Shown: positions 24,601 through 34,597 of the stretch, piece after piece
Layout: every line of letters begins with the position of its first letter
How positions within the stretch are numbered: the first letter of the stretch is position 1
Source: Gentiana macrophylla
Lineage: Eukaryota > Streptophyta > Magnoliopsida > Gentianales > Gentianaceae
Length of the DNA: 64,000 bases
Assembly: GCA_026214975.1 (NCBI GenBank)
Contig: CM047806.1
Location: 53,027,947 to 53,091,946 of the forward strand
Direction: 5' to 3'
Translations under genes and position numbers: made by a program
The notes under the pieces: model-generated
Databases searched by the model: none
The model's input: only the letters and a program-made list of their open reading frames with translations
Told to the model about the DNA's origin: nothing

Positions 24601-27600
24601 TTCACCTCGATAGATATGTTATCTTTTTACAGCTCCTATTTCATGCAAAGGTGTGGATGTTGTTTCTTCCTTCCAACAAGTAAAAGAATTTTCACAAACT
24701 ACCTCACATTGTCTTCTATTACTATTTGAAATAATTTCCTCTAAAGATTTATGTTTTGGATCTTGGAAAAGGTTGTTCTTAGACCTTCGAGGATTTTTAG
24801 ATCTACGTTTGATTTCAAGATTTCTGCAAGAACCTTTTTTAAAACCTTTGCCATGGTGATGTCACGAAAGTGTTGGGAGCTTGGACTCGATACCCAAAGT
24901 TGCCCTTAGTTCAGAAAATGCCCTCTTAAGCCCGCTTAAAGGTATAACCTATCCCTTGTTAGTTGAGTTACAGCGGTGGTAGATATGCTTGGCAGGGGAT
25001 GGAACGCTTATCAAAATAATTCCATAAGGGCTTACGTATGAGTTAATCTTAGAATAACTGAAAATAAATTCGACAAAGGTTTGGACCGGGTTGTGGTATT
25101 GATGAGCTAAGGGAATAGAGTCGTGGATATCAAAAATTTTGATATTGCAAGGTGAGGCATGGTGGTAGCTCATAAGGAATCCTAACCATCGAATGATGTT
25201 TTTGCCAAGTGTCTTTAAGTCATGGAATAGATATTGAATTGTAAGGTGAATTGTGTAAGACTAAGGTGATTTGGTTTTAGGTATTGAGATTTTCAGAAGG
25301 CAGACTAAGTTGTGGAAGACCCTAGCATGCTTAAGGTGCCAGTCTATCATGTGTGACAAAACTTGCAATTGAGTGTTGAGGAGGTCAAAATTAAGGTGTG
25401 ACATATGGAAAGATTGATTCACCAAAGAATCGGTAATAGGATGTAGCAAGATAATTTGAATCTCATTGATCTGCTAAAGATGGCAACTTGAGTCGAAAAA
25501 TGTGATTGATCAAGGAAAACTTAATCCGGATCATAGAATCTCTTAGAGATGTGAAGGAGTAAAGGAACTAGGCTTGATATGTTTTCAGGTAAGATTGAGT
25601 GGTATTTATGCTTGGATCCAAATGGAACTTAAGTGATGGACCGTGGGAGGTTCTGAAGTTGTGAGCTTAGGGTTTGAAGTGCTAGATGATTTAAAATGTT
25701 CGTTAAGAGGGCGAGCTTTGGCAAGTTTCTAGGATGAACTTTTAGGTCCCCATATATTAGAAGTTTTGATGATACCAAAATAGTTGGTTTAAAAACCAAG
25801 TATAAGTTTGCTTAATAGTCTGACATGCGGATTGTATAGGTTTTGTAAGACTTTGCTTGTATAATATAAGGTTAGTCTAGGTTTGAAGACTTGAAGACCA
25901 TAAGACCAGACTCTCGTCCATCATGCAGACTACTCATTCAAAAGACAAAGTTATTACAGAGGCAAAATAGACTAGCAAGCAAGAAGACGAGTAAAACAAT
26001 CAAGGTCCAGACGAGTCAAGGATCATACCAAAGACAACTATGCTCCTAAGTGACTAAAAGAAATATGAAGTGATAAATTAAATGGCGTGTAGCCATCCAC
26101 ACGATCAACATTTGATCTAACGGCTACGAATTCATACAAGTGGAATGATATCATTTAATGCTAAAAATATACATTCTAGAAGCCATGAATTACAAGCTCC
26201 AACGGACAATAGCTGAATGGGCCTTTTTGAATTAAGTCACAACTCAGCAATAAACGTGGGCCACTCCTTTTCTCAATGGCACGCTTACTCTACAGAGAGT
26301 ATGAAAGCACAAGGAATAGCCACTGAAGAAAGGGGGTTCTGGAACAGTTCTTGAAAATCGAATAAGCCATCTCTGATTTAATTTCTACAAGAACAAGATC
26401 ATCATCATAGATTACCATTTCAGATCTAGAAATCAAGTAGATCTACATCAACGAAGCTTAAAGAAAACATCTAGTGATCTACTTGATCAAGAGAGTCGCA
26501 ACCGAAACTTCAAAGTCGATTCGAGATAAAGCTCTCATCCTTGTATCATTAATTTGATACAAAGACACCACTACTATCAACAATCACCAACAAAAAAGAG
26601 GAAAACTTGTTGAAGCATCTCGTAGGTGTGAAGGAACATCGAAAAGATCGACGAGTCGTTGAAGAAATGAAGTTCTTCGTGACGAGCCTGCGTAAAATAG
26701 ACCATTGATGCATCTATGGGGTGTGAGGCATCTGCGGGGTGTCAAGGATTGGCTATTTAGAGTGTGAAGCATCTTCGGGTGTCAAGGACACTTACCTATT
26801 GTATTAGTATAAAGTACAATAGTGATACCTCCTAAGTCATGGGAGAAGCGGTCACGTAGGAGATTACGCCACTCCGAAGATCGATACCATTTCTTGTCTC
26901 ATTTACATTCAGTATTTTACATTCAGTAATTGCATACTATACATCACACACCTCGGCACTAAAAACCAAGCTCAAGGCTTATTTCGTATTATATCATTAT
27001 TCCGATGCACTCACCTCTTGACTTGAATCACCAAGAAACCGCAGGCGAGTACTCTATTAGTCCTGCTTTTATCTTGATCGATCTTGATCATCAAGTGAAA
27101 CACCAAAATCGAAAAGAGTTCATTCATCCCCCCTCTCGAACTCTCACAAGCCTTATTTTACGGACCAACACGAATTTCTTTAAGGGGGAAGAATGTGAAA
27201 CTCCAAATTTTCATTAAGGGTATAAAATTGTTTTTTTGATTTTCTGTGTCCCGATATTTCTAATAGTTTAAGTTTCAATTAAATAAATGGAGTTATGAGA
27301 GATGATAAAGGGTATTTATACGATCTTAAAGGTGTAACATCTAGTAAGGGCAACAAATGGAAAATGTACCAACTTTATTTAAACCCAGTATACTCCCCAA
27401 CCCTTATCTTCATTTCAAACTCCTATAAGAAAGTTGCGGCTGGAAAAGAAAGAGGAAAAGAAGAAAAGGAGAATAGAGAGGGGAAAGAGAGAAACTTTCA
27501 CATTCCGATCAATCCAACAGTCGAAATCACAAACAAATCACAGCAAAATGTTTCCCGTGAAGATAGCTTTGATTTGATACAAGTTTTACTTCGATCGGGT

Positions 27601-28927
27601 AAGAAAATTCGAAACACATTTTATGGATCTAGAAGTATTCATGAGTTTTCATGATTAACTAATGCTTTTAAGGTTGTAGTAATTGTAAAACTTTGTTTTG
27701 GTTGTTGATTCGATGTAGGTTTCTAAGATCTTGAAGATTTTGGAGTTTTGATATTTGGAGCTAGGCTTTTCTTCAAGAGTCAAGTTGGTGTTCATGGAGT
27801 TTGATGATTTGTTGTGACTCTTATCATTCTCTTCAAGAAATTGAGGTAAATGGGTGTTCAACCAAATATATTCATGTTATTTCAGGTGATAGATTTAGAT
27901 TAATGTTAATTGCATGTTATGGTATGTTTTTGTATCATTTTGGTATGAATTTGAAGTAGATTTAGTTTTTGATTGGTGAAGAATCACCGTGGATTCGTTC
28001 ATGAGGAATATGTAGATTTTCTGGGTGAAAACATGAAGCAGCTGCACGCCTGGTGTGATCAGAAACATTTGGCGCATGCCCGGTAGACTTATGCACATGC
28101 CCAGCATAGTCGGGCGCACGCCCAGTGCCAGGAAGGCGCAAGCCTGGCCTGTTCTTGGAGCAGTTTTTAGTGTTTTGTGTTCTTTATGCATTTAGTAAAG
28201 AGCCTTATATTATGTGTTGTAAAGAGCAATGTACCATGTCTCACAAGAGTATTGGAACATATTTCATTTAGCCTTACGTGATGTTGACTTGATGATCAAT
28301 GTCTTACTTGTAATGTGGCAATAATGTAAAGGGTTTGGTTTCTGGTGGATTTGGCTCAACACCTTGTGGAAACCCTCTGCGGGGAGAAACTTAGGATCAT
28401 CAGTAGCCTTATTCCTTAGCCTTATGCAATGTGTTGAGTAGTGTAATGTATAGTTGGTCTAGGGTCTAGAAGTCATTATGTGAAATTGATAAGTGGTTAT
28501 TTAACAACATAAATACATACTTGTTGAGTCTAAAAGCTAAAAATATTGGTCCTTGGTGATGCACGCCACTTCAAGCACGGGCAAGACCACGCGACAAGTC
28601 TGTGTTATATAAGGTGTTGAATGTGTCATGGTGCTGAATGGGTCTTTGTTGGTTATGTCTACTAGTGAGACAAGTTGATGGAGTGAGCTACTTGAACATA
28701 TGTGATATTATTTTTGTTGAATCTTGTGTTGTAACATATGTAGATTTTGTATTTCAACACTTTACCAAGAACTTCAGACTTACCTCAAGTATTATTGTCC
28801 CCACCCCAAGAAGGTGGCTTTTGTAATATTCGGATTTTCTGGAAAAGAAGCGACGTGTCATTTTATGAAAATGATTACTATGTTTGATTTTATTCTTGGA
28901 TTTAAAATGTATTATATATGTATATGT

Positions 28928-29013
<86 letters not shown>

Positions 29014-32000
29014 GGAAAATAATAAGTTAATATCATTTTAGGAAAATAATATTGGTGATAAAAGGAAAATATCTCCCAATATTTCCCATAACCTATCGCT
29101 GTAATTTGTTTCTACGTTTCCAAAAAAGGCGTGAGAGGCAAAGGAAATGGGCCGAGATATTTCTTCGTAAATCTAAGTCGCTTTTACAACCGTTCTCCGA
29201 TTCGAGTAGAGCATCGGAATCGTTGTGAAGAGTGCGTTGTTTCAAGATACAAGAAAGTTGGAGTTTTTCAAAAGGTATGATTTTTGCCCTAGATGTGTTC
29301 TTGGACGCTTTGATGGATTTAAACTCCTAAAACTTCATAGTCTCGCTTGTATAAAAACGTGTGATCGAATCTAATCTTAATTTGGATTGATCAAATAGGT
29401 TTTCATGGGAAAGGTTCGAGTTTTACTGCAGATTTTCGTAGCTTTTGGACTTGGATTAGCTTGCTAAAAGGTAAAGAGGCTCTTCCTAGGATTTAATTAT
29501 TGTTTATAGGGTTAAGGTTGATGATTTGTTATGTTTAGTTGTTAGAAATAGTGCTTACTTGTTGATTAAGGAGTACGGGATGATTTGGTTTGGTTTGATA
29601 AGATAGCTTTCTGATATTTTTCTTAGTTTTTTTATGTTAATTACGTTGGAAACGGATTGGAAATCGTTAAGTTGCAGAAAACCGCATTTAGTGGTTTTAC
29701 GCTTGAATGTGCACACATTCACCGAATGCACATGCATTCATGATACATGAAGTCGGGTTTTGTCACATGTTGCTCAATGTGTATGCATTGGATAGCAATG
29801 CACACGCATTGTTGATACATGATGTCCGCTTTAGTTTCAAAGCAGTGCAATGCGCATGCATTGGCCGGACAGAGACGTCAAAGAAGTTTCGGTCGATCAA
29901 TGCGCACGATTGACACCAATTTTGGGGAAAATGTTGTTTTAAGCCCCGAGTTCGCTTTTTAAATGCCATTTCTTGATATAATAACATTAATTGAATATGA
30001 GCAAGCCTAGATTGAGTTTCTATGCGCTTAGTTTCGACACCGAATGTACTATTCCTAAGAGTTGAAGTTCGGGACCGTCGGAAGAGCATGATAGACTTGT
30101 GCTTTGATAAGTTAGTATTCATCAATGTCTCTATATGATAGGTTGTTGTGTCTAGCTGTCTAAGTGAGGGAGTAGAGATGTTAAGGTGAGGTTTGCCTTG
30201 AAAACACTTAGGCGGTTAGTTAACAATTAAAGAAATACGTACTTGGCTAGTAAAAGAGTAAACATCATGTCATTCTTGGATAGGCACCGACTATATCGCA
30301 ATGTGTGGGCGTCAAGAAAAAGCTTAACAACGTTGTTGGCCTATAAACGGTCGAATGGCAGTGGAGGAAATTCGTTGAACATGTACGGTATCGGGCTTTC
30401 CCCCATGGTTATTGGTGTGATCCACCAATATGTTGCACAATATATCTCATGGCAGATACACACCATGCGTAGTGTCATTGAATGCGGATGTAACATAGAT
30501 AAGTTAAGATAGAAACGTATAATCATGACATTTGATGGACATGAAGTGAACCCTAGGTTGAGTCGGTTCCATAAAAATAATCTAATAATGTGAATCTTGC
30601 ATTATAAATATTAATTTAATCATAGCTTCTTCCTTTTATTAAGTACGTTGTACTTACCCCAAAAACATGTTTTCTATGTGTTTGGGGATGAGAAGATAAA
30701 CGGGTTGAACCAGATTTTGACAAGGATTTTGATGACGACGTTTGAGGACGCCGACGATGGAGCTTATGTTTTATTCCTTGTTTTATGACTTTCTAGACTA
30801 CGTTACGTTTTGGGAAACGTGTTGAGTTTTCTTTTAGATTTTGTATATTCTTTTGTTTTTCAACTTTTGGGAGTTTTCGTTGTTATAAGTTTCTTTTGGA
30901 GATCTCGTTGTAATAAGTTACATTTCCATCTTTAGACGTGGTTTCTATTCTTGGATGTTCGGAAAAAAATACCCGAGTCTTTTTCTTCCGTTTTTGCTTA
31001 ACTCGATACGACGTAGTAGAGGCTTGCGTATAATGTGAGATTTATTTTATATTATCCGTGCCGAACGTTTCTTTTCCGGATAAGAACTCGGTGTCCGGGA
31101 ACGATGCGTTACAGCTTTGTTGTAGGTTGAGTTCGGTATCGCTAGAGTGTGACTCTAAAATTGCAACTGTTGAAGATTATCTTTCTTTTATTCTATTGTA
31201 TTAATGGTATAAAATCTTCCATTTTCTTTTGTAATAGATTACAGATAGTTGTATCATATAGTTGTAAAGCAAGAATTGTAATAGTTGAATGGGTATTCGA
31301 TCGATCATTCTGTAATAGTTTTGGAATGCTGTTTAAGTTGCAAGTTTTGTTGCTTTTGATCGTTTATAGAATCTTTTAAATTTTCGAGTCTATCCTTTTG
31401 TTTTCCGATTTGTTCTTTGATGAGGATGATTTCATGCTTACGTTTATAATCGATTAATTTTAATTATATACATGCCAGGTGACTTTTTCCGGTAAAGGAC
31501 TCGGTATCCGGATTACAGGCGTCACACAATATCCACCACATTATCTAATTTTATTAGCCAATTTCATTATTATATGGTAATCACATTTGTTTGGACACGC
31601 ATATGTGTGTGTTTTTTTTGTTGTGTGTGTGAGTTCATTCATGAAGACTTACCAATATCAAATTTCGCAGGATTCAAGTCGATGCCTATAACTTTTGAAG
31701 CTCCACATAATTTTGCTCCCTGTGCAACCTGTAGATTGATTTTGCGTCAATTATGTTAAAAAGTACTGTGTTTATCATCGTAAGCGTAGACAAAATAAAA
31801 ACGTGTCTTAATTTTTTTAAAATTTTTTTTTTCTGAAGCAAAATTGTGACTTATCTTAACTTAAAAGACAATTTACCCCTAACAACGAGAGAATAAACTG
31901 TACACAAAATTTATTTTAAAAATAAGAGGAAAAAGTAAAGGGACAATTTCAACAATTTATAATTGTAGATGAAATTAAAAAAAAAATTACCGCCAGTCCA

Positions 32001-32073
32001 ACTGCTCCTAATCCAAATATAGCAACAGTGGAACCTTCATCAACCATTGCGAATTTGTAGGCAGCGCCAATTC
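12528..32073 (-). CDS. Alcohol dehydrogenase-like gene, 3' half, six exons
   Basis: Six minus-strand exons (31991-32073, 31653-31728, 13756-13820, 13527-13622, 12979-13140, 12528-12662) join in phase with GT-AG splice sites. They encode the last 204 complete codons of a zinc-dependent medium-chain ADH of the plant ADH-like class. Seen: VAIFGLGAVGLA (GxGxxG NAD-binding loop), GIDLNPAKF with the Asp that binds NAD ribose, DFVNP, EMTDGGADYCFECIG, GKTVVLGVE, and a LxxFITHEVKFEDINxAF C-terminus ending SLRCIIWMDN. The catalytic zinc-binding N-terminal half should lie to the right, but I find no exon for it up to 64000. Predicted role: NAD-dependent oxidation or reduction of an alcohol or aldehyde in the cytosol; substrate unknown. 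The open phase across all six exons argues that the gene is or recently was functional. The intron between exons two and three here is 17,832 bp. Confidence 0.88.
12807..12948. mobile_element. hAT-type MITE with perfect 8-bp target duplication
   Basis: A 142-bp insert with terminal inverted repeats CAGTGGCGGATC and, at the other end, GATCCGCCAATG (one mismatch). It is flanked by CCCACAAA at 12799-12806 and 12949-12956. The CAG-type termini and 8-bp duplication fit the hAT superfamily. No coding capacity. It lies in the last intron of the ADH-like gene. Confidence 0.9.
12979..13140 (-). CDS. ADH-like exon, GGKTVVLG segment
   Basis: 162 bp. The acceptor is ATGTAG/GGTGGC; the donor is ATCAT/GTAAGTT. 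It encodes GGGKTVVLGVEMHGSP, NPYDLLKGKTVMG and FGGIKPKLDIS, the end of the coenzyme domain. Confidence 0.9.
13527..13622 (-). CDS. ADH-like exon, EMTDGG segment
   Basis: 96 bp, both boundaries in phase 0 (ATTAG/GTAATC and CGAAAG/GTCTGC). It encodes VINEMTDGGADYCFECIG and LVRDAFDCSRK, the conserved block in the middle of the ADH coenzyme domain. Confidence 0.9.
13756..13820 (-). CDS. ADH-like exon after the giant intron
   Basis: 65 bp. The acceptor is ATGCAG/GAAAAA; the donor is CCAG/GTTGGG. Its first two bases complete the codon begun at 31653, giving KKFGVTDFVNP directly after the previous exon's IDLNPAKFDIG, as in the family. Confidence 0.88.
14278..14956 (+). pseudogene. Chromovirus RT end and RNase H
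   Basis: The first frame reads EEHLRIVLQTFRDMKLLAKF and SCEFWLDQ, the end of the RT palm and thumb. The next frames carry FEWTKKREEAFQTIKEKLTT, VLMQDGKLIEHASRRLKMHE and FTDHKGLK, the RNase H pieces. Stops and at least two frame shifts separate them. The YxDD box itself would lie upstream and is not recognised. Confidence 0.85.
15180..16580 (+). pseudogene. Chromovirus integrase with C-terminal chromodomain
   Basis: The zinc-binding part is at about 15400-15530 (HPGYTKMYRDFKERY, then CQKDKVGHRRLGGML). Core pieces follow, including an altered TIDFINSLP, FHPLTDGKS, and HYLPIAEFAYNNSYH near 15910. The GKR-type C-terminal region (SPRFVGPFEIIEKF) ends 16040-16273. The chromodomain is recognised at about 16478-16545 from QWINHTPSEATRDIEEDM, with a stop at 16578-16580. 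In chromoviruses this domain binds modified histones and steers integration. Several internal stops make the copy defective. Confidence 0.85.
16597..16609 (+). promoter_or_regulatory. Polypurine tract of the chromovirus
   Basis: AAAGGGGGAGGAA, directly before TGTACTATT of the 3' LTR. It primes plus-strand DNA synthesis in such elements. Confidence 0.85.
16610..18791 (+). repeat. 3' LTR of Tekay-like chromovirus (2,182 bp)
   Basis: Starts TGTACTATTTTGAATTTTC after the polypurine tract and ends GGAGCGTCACA. The last about 150 bases (TACCCGAGTCTTTTT, later GTGCCGGACGTT, GGTATCCG, GCGTCACA) are shared in pattern with the LTRs at 18911-21638 and 28822-31113. An array of GGCGCATGCC/CACGCCAAA-like motifs lies at 17303-17565. 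Without a 5' LTR its far end is supported only by those relatives. Confidence 0.85.
18911..21638 (+). repeat. 5' LTR of the LARD element
   Basis: Starts TGTGAAACCC and ends GGCATCACA. It aligns with the 3' LTR from TGTGAAACTCC at 27194; for example TTTCAATTAAATAAATGG, TTACTTCGATCGGGTAAGAAA and CTAGAAGTATTC recur in order. It carries a GCGCACGCCCGG-type array at 19750-19910 and an insert of about 600 bp (21011-21610). Confidence 0.9.
21011..21610. mobile_element. About 600-bp insertion in LARD 5' LTR, class uncertain
   Basis: Comparison with the sister LTR (31480-31520) shows that sequence between ATATACGTG and GCTAGATATCC is extra. It opens near TAGTGTTGTTAAACGAAC and is rich in GAGCTCGAACGAG-like palindromes. 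The YAGTGTTGT start looks like a hAT terminus, but I cannot find a matching inverted terminus or a full 8-bp duplication. Confidence 0.5.
21641..21652 (+). promoter_or_regulatory. Primer-binding site, initiator tRNA-Met type
   Basis: TGGTATCAGAGA begins two bases after the 5' LTR end. TGGTATCAGAGC is the standard complement of initiator tRNA-Met, so all but the last base match here. Confidence 0.88.
21653..25766 (+). other. LARD interior, no recognisable coding region
   Basis: About 4.1 kb, pyrimidine-rich on the plus strand up to about 24860 and then purine-rich. Only short random-looking frames occur (longest about 95 codons, on the minus strand at 22722-23009) and none has a gag or pol motif. 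A 31-base phrase, TTTAAACTCTATATACTC and the bases after it, occurs at about 23730 and 24076. Confidence 0.7.
25767..27170 (+). repeat. SIRE-like copia solo LTR (putative)
   Basis: It begins TGATGATACCAAAATAG and ends with CATCCCCCCTCTCGAACTCTC and GGACCAACA, the start and end style of Sirevirus (Maximus) LTRs. The length of about 1.4 kb fits. There is no copia coding sequence beside it and no clean target duplication (TTT/CGAAT), so the exact start may be a few bases off. Confidence 0.6.
27182..27193 (+). promoter_or_regulatory. Polypurine tract of the LARD element
   Basis: AAGGGGGAAGAA directly before the 3' LTR start TGTGAAAC; nearly the same as the chromovirus tract at 16597-16609. Confidence 0.88.
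28822..31113 (+). mobile_element. Solo LTR of a Tekay-like family, TSD GCTTT
   Basis: TGTAATATTCGG...GATGCGTTACA, 2,292 bp, flanked by GCTTT at 28817-28821 and 31114-31118. Its 3' end (TACCCGAGTCTTTTT, CCGGATAAG, CTCGGTGTCCGGGA) and 5' end resemble the chromovirus LTR at 16610. Six copies of a 16-bp CAATGCRCAYGCATTG-like near-palindrome lie at 29705-29912. It must be younger than the LARD element. Confidence 0.93.
28930..29008. repeat. (AT)n microsatellite
   Basis: About 39 uninterrupted AT dinucleotides, inside the solo LTR about 110 bases from its start. Confidence 0.97.
31653..31728 (-). CDS. ADH-like exon before the giant intron
   Basis: 76 bp. The acceptor is CTACAG/GTTGCA; the donor is TTG/GTAAGTC, a near-consensus site. 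It encodes VAQGAKLCGASKVIGIDLNP and ends one base into a codon, which is completed by the exon at 13820. Confidence 0.9.
31991..32073 (-). CDS. ADH-like exon, start of NAD-binding domain
   Basis: 83 bp. The acceptor is TTGCCAG before GAATTGG; the donor is GCG/GTAATT. It begins with two bases of a Gly codon, so the previous exon must end in phase 1. It encodes GIGAAYKFAMVDEGS and FGLGAVGLA. Confidence 0.9.
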
Positions 32074-33225
32074 CTGGCAAAACGAAGTAATATGACATGC
32101 GGCTGGAAAAAGTTGTATAAATAAATAAAAATTAAATATATAAAAAAAAAATTAAGAAAGAAAGACAATCTACGAAAATTTGTACAAAAATACCCTTCTT
32201 TATGTGAAGGAATAAAAAAAAGTTTTCTCTTACTAAATTTTTTAAACATCTGTAATCTGTAACTTTTGAGTTAGACCTTCGATCATCAAAAACATTTCAC
32301 CATAACTCATATTTTTCCGGGTTTATAGTTAAAAATGACAATTTAAACATAGAAATATGCAAAGCGGACAGTAAAATTTTTTTCCAAGTAAAAAGGACAT
32401 GTCATTATTCCACTGTGATAGTGAAACATTGGATTTGAGGTCAGTTCCACTGCAACAAACAGTGTATTTGGGTTATGAATAGTGGATTTGGGGTTATCAC
32501 CAATTTATATTTTCACCGCATGATTCTCATTTTCCTCTCTTTTTGTCCTTTTTAAACCACTCCCATATTTTTCCTCCCATTTGTTTTGATATTTCATATG
32601 ATACTCGACGTAATGTCCAAATCCGAAAAAACATTTATGTAAATTGAGACTCAAAAATGTTTGTAATGACACTATCACATTTTTCACAAAGAATACAAAC
32701 CACAGAGTTCACAAAGTGACACTAGCACATATTTCACAGCTTATACTACGACAATTTTCATAGACAAACTAGCACATATTTCACAAAGACACTACCATAG
32801 TTTTTACAGAGACATTAGCACAAATTTCACAAACACACAACAACATTTTTCAAAGAGCCACTAGACATATTTCATAGTTCAGGCAAGAACGCCATTGCGT
32901 ATGTAGTGACACCGATGTACTCACACTATATTTACACTAACTCTATGCAAGAACACATTACGTATTCATTAACACCTTATGTACTTCAATCATAATGATT
33001 TTACAAAGGATTCTATGCACTAACACCTTATGTATACACTGACACCACACTTTTATTCTAATCACACCACATTGTTTGTAGTGAGCTCAACTCCATCTTA
33101 ATTACAATACTATAATTCCAAAGGCTATATTAAATCACTGATTCAGTCTGTGATTCAAACTATGGCTATGAATTCTATTAAGAAAAATAATTTTTTTTGT
33201 GAAGAATAGCTAATCTTATTTTGAT
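32074..33225. repeat. Intergenic or intronic DNA with degenerate minisatellite
   Basis: AT-rich. Between about 32665 and 32880 there are five to six imperfect units of about 35 bases built on ACACTAGCACATATTTCACA; 32885-33060 has a related looser pattern (GCAAGAACGCCATTGCGTATG, ATGCAAGAACACATTACGTAT). If the ADH-like gene continues to the right, this is its intron. Confidence 0.65.
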
Positions 33226-34597
33226 CAACGACGGTCGAGTCGCTGACGACCTCACTGCAACTTCACCTATTGTTTTAGTTCATTGACTTTACTGTTATAC
33301 ATTGATCATCGTTTGAAATTTTCTCCAATTCATCACCCATATGGCTTCTGTAATGGACATGTACCAAGTCAATGGTTCAAATTGGACTTTCGCGCTGTCG
33401 TGGCGGTTTGCAACATTGACCTCTTTAAACCCGCTTTTACTTAGAAGGTCCGAATAGTCAATCCAAATACCACGCTTGTGATTCGGTCATACCGTTAAAA
33501 GCCCCACAAACCTTAGCAAGGACGTAGGTTAGGTCGGCAACGTGAAGACGTGGCATGAGAAATGGGTGTTGCATATCCAATGTTTCGACGTTAATGATGC
33601 TTATATTCCAAATTTGAAAGGCCTTATGCCGATCTCTGGCGTATTTTTGTATCCTTTAAGATCTCGTGCATTTTGACGACTACTCTTAATGTAATAAGCT
33701 TTTTGTTAAGACTTTGACGGAGTTATCCTTACCATTAGTGGAACCTTTTGTTTCTCTATTCAAGGGTGTTCTAACGGGTATAAAAATAGCCAATTTTTCT
33801 TCCAGAAATCTTCTTCAAATTCTCTAATTGATACTTGAGGATTATTCTCGGGTATGTGGAGAATCGTTCACCGCGTGGACTCTTAGTCATCTCTCAAGTA
33901 TAAAAAGCAACTCATTGGGTGCGAATTTTGCTCCAAACAACCCATCATTATTCTTCATTCCCATTCGATTTGAGATGAGTTCTCTCTCTATAATAATTCT
34001 GGCCGGGAGGAAATCAAAAGAATCTGATTCCAATGACGGTGAAGATCAAGGAAGGAATGTACATCCTTCTTCTCACTTTTGTCCCTCATGTGATATGCAT
34101 AATACCAACCGTATCTCTGACCTAGGAGTGACATGGCGATAGGTTCAAGGGAGTGCACTTCCCACGGATGACCGCTATGATGTCGGCTTAACTGATTCCG
34201 AGTTGGTTGACTGATCATAATGTGACATGGATTGAGTAAAATATTGTGCCTTTTTCTTACGGTTCGCTTATTCAAAAGCGCCATTTTTCTAACATTTTTT
34301 TCATTCTTTACGTAACTTCCTAAAGAAGAAGGGACATGTGACGGCGGCCTCGATTGGGGTTCCCGAATGAACCAAAGGCATCCTAGTAAGACTTTTTGGT
34401 CCTGAGGACGAGAACACTTCCCTTCACAGTCGCCGGTGAAGCGTAGCGGTCGGCTCGTGCAAGCAACATGGTCGCTCGTTAGATTGTGAAAACATCCTTG
34501 GACCGGTCGAAATGTACAAGGATCTAGTGCTCCGCCTCTCATCCCAAATGAAGTCGGCTCGTGAGGAATCGATGTATCTCGCAAGATCGCCACAACC
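33226..34597 (+). pseudogene. Probable copia internal remnant, unresolved
   Basis: This lies directly upstream of a clear plus-strand copia RT, so gag and integrase would be expected. I can follow only scattered short phrases and no secure domain. The long minus-strand frame here (33988-34659) has no recognisable motif. Confidence 0.35.

Larger units (their letters stand above)
18911..31526 (+). mobile_element. Large non-coding LTR retrotransposon (LARD type)
   Basis: Two LTRs in direct orientation (18911-21638 and 27194-31526) enclose a primer-binding site at 21641 and a polypurine tract at 27182-27193. The 5.5-kb interior has no gag or pol I can recognise. Both LTRs contain later insertions; without them they are about 2.0-2.1 kb. 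The flanking bases TAAAA and CAATA match at three of five positions only, so a target duplication is not secure. LTR ends resemble the Tekay-like element next to it, suggesting a non-autonomous relative mobilised by such elements. Confidence 0.85.
27194..31526 (+). repeat. 3' LTR of LARD, interrupted by a solo LTR
   Basis: Starts TGTGAAACTCC and ends GGCGTCACA. Left part 27194-28816, then a 2,292-bp solo LTR with its duplication, then right part from 31119. The break is exact when compared with the 5' LTR, where TTGCTTTGTTGTTGG is uninterrupted near 20657. A GGCGCATGCCCGG-type array is at 28040-28150. Confidence 0.9.
13821..31652 (-). other. 17,832-bp ADH-like intron filled with nested retrotransposons
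   Basis: Bounded by a GT donor at 31652-31651 and an AG acceptor at 13822-13821, with matching phases in the flanking exons. About 16.8 kb of it is the truncated Tekay-like element and the 12.6-kb non-coding LTR element; 13821-14240, 18792-18910 and 31527-31652 look like the original intron sequence. Confidence 0.85.

Noticed and set aside
27295..27654. 119-codon plus-strand frame in the LARD 3' LTR
   Set aside because: The matching part of the 5' LTR (from about 19012) has stops and indels in this frame, so it is not maintained.
29705..29912. Spaced short palindromes resembling a CRISPR array
   Set aside because: Eukaryotic LTR context, irregular spacing, variable cores and no cas genes; treated as an LTR motif array.
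18906..31531. TAAAA/CAATA as target duplication of the LARD element
   Set aside because: Only three of five positions agree; not better than chance in AT-rich DNA.
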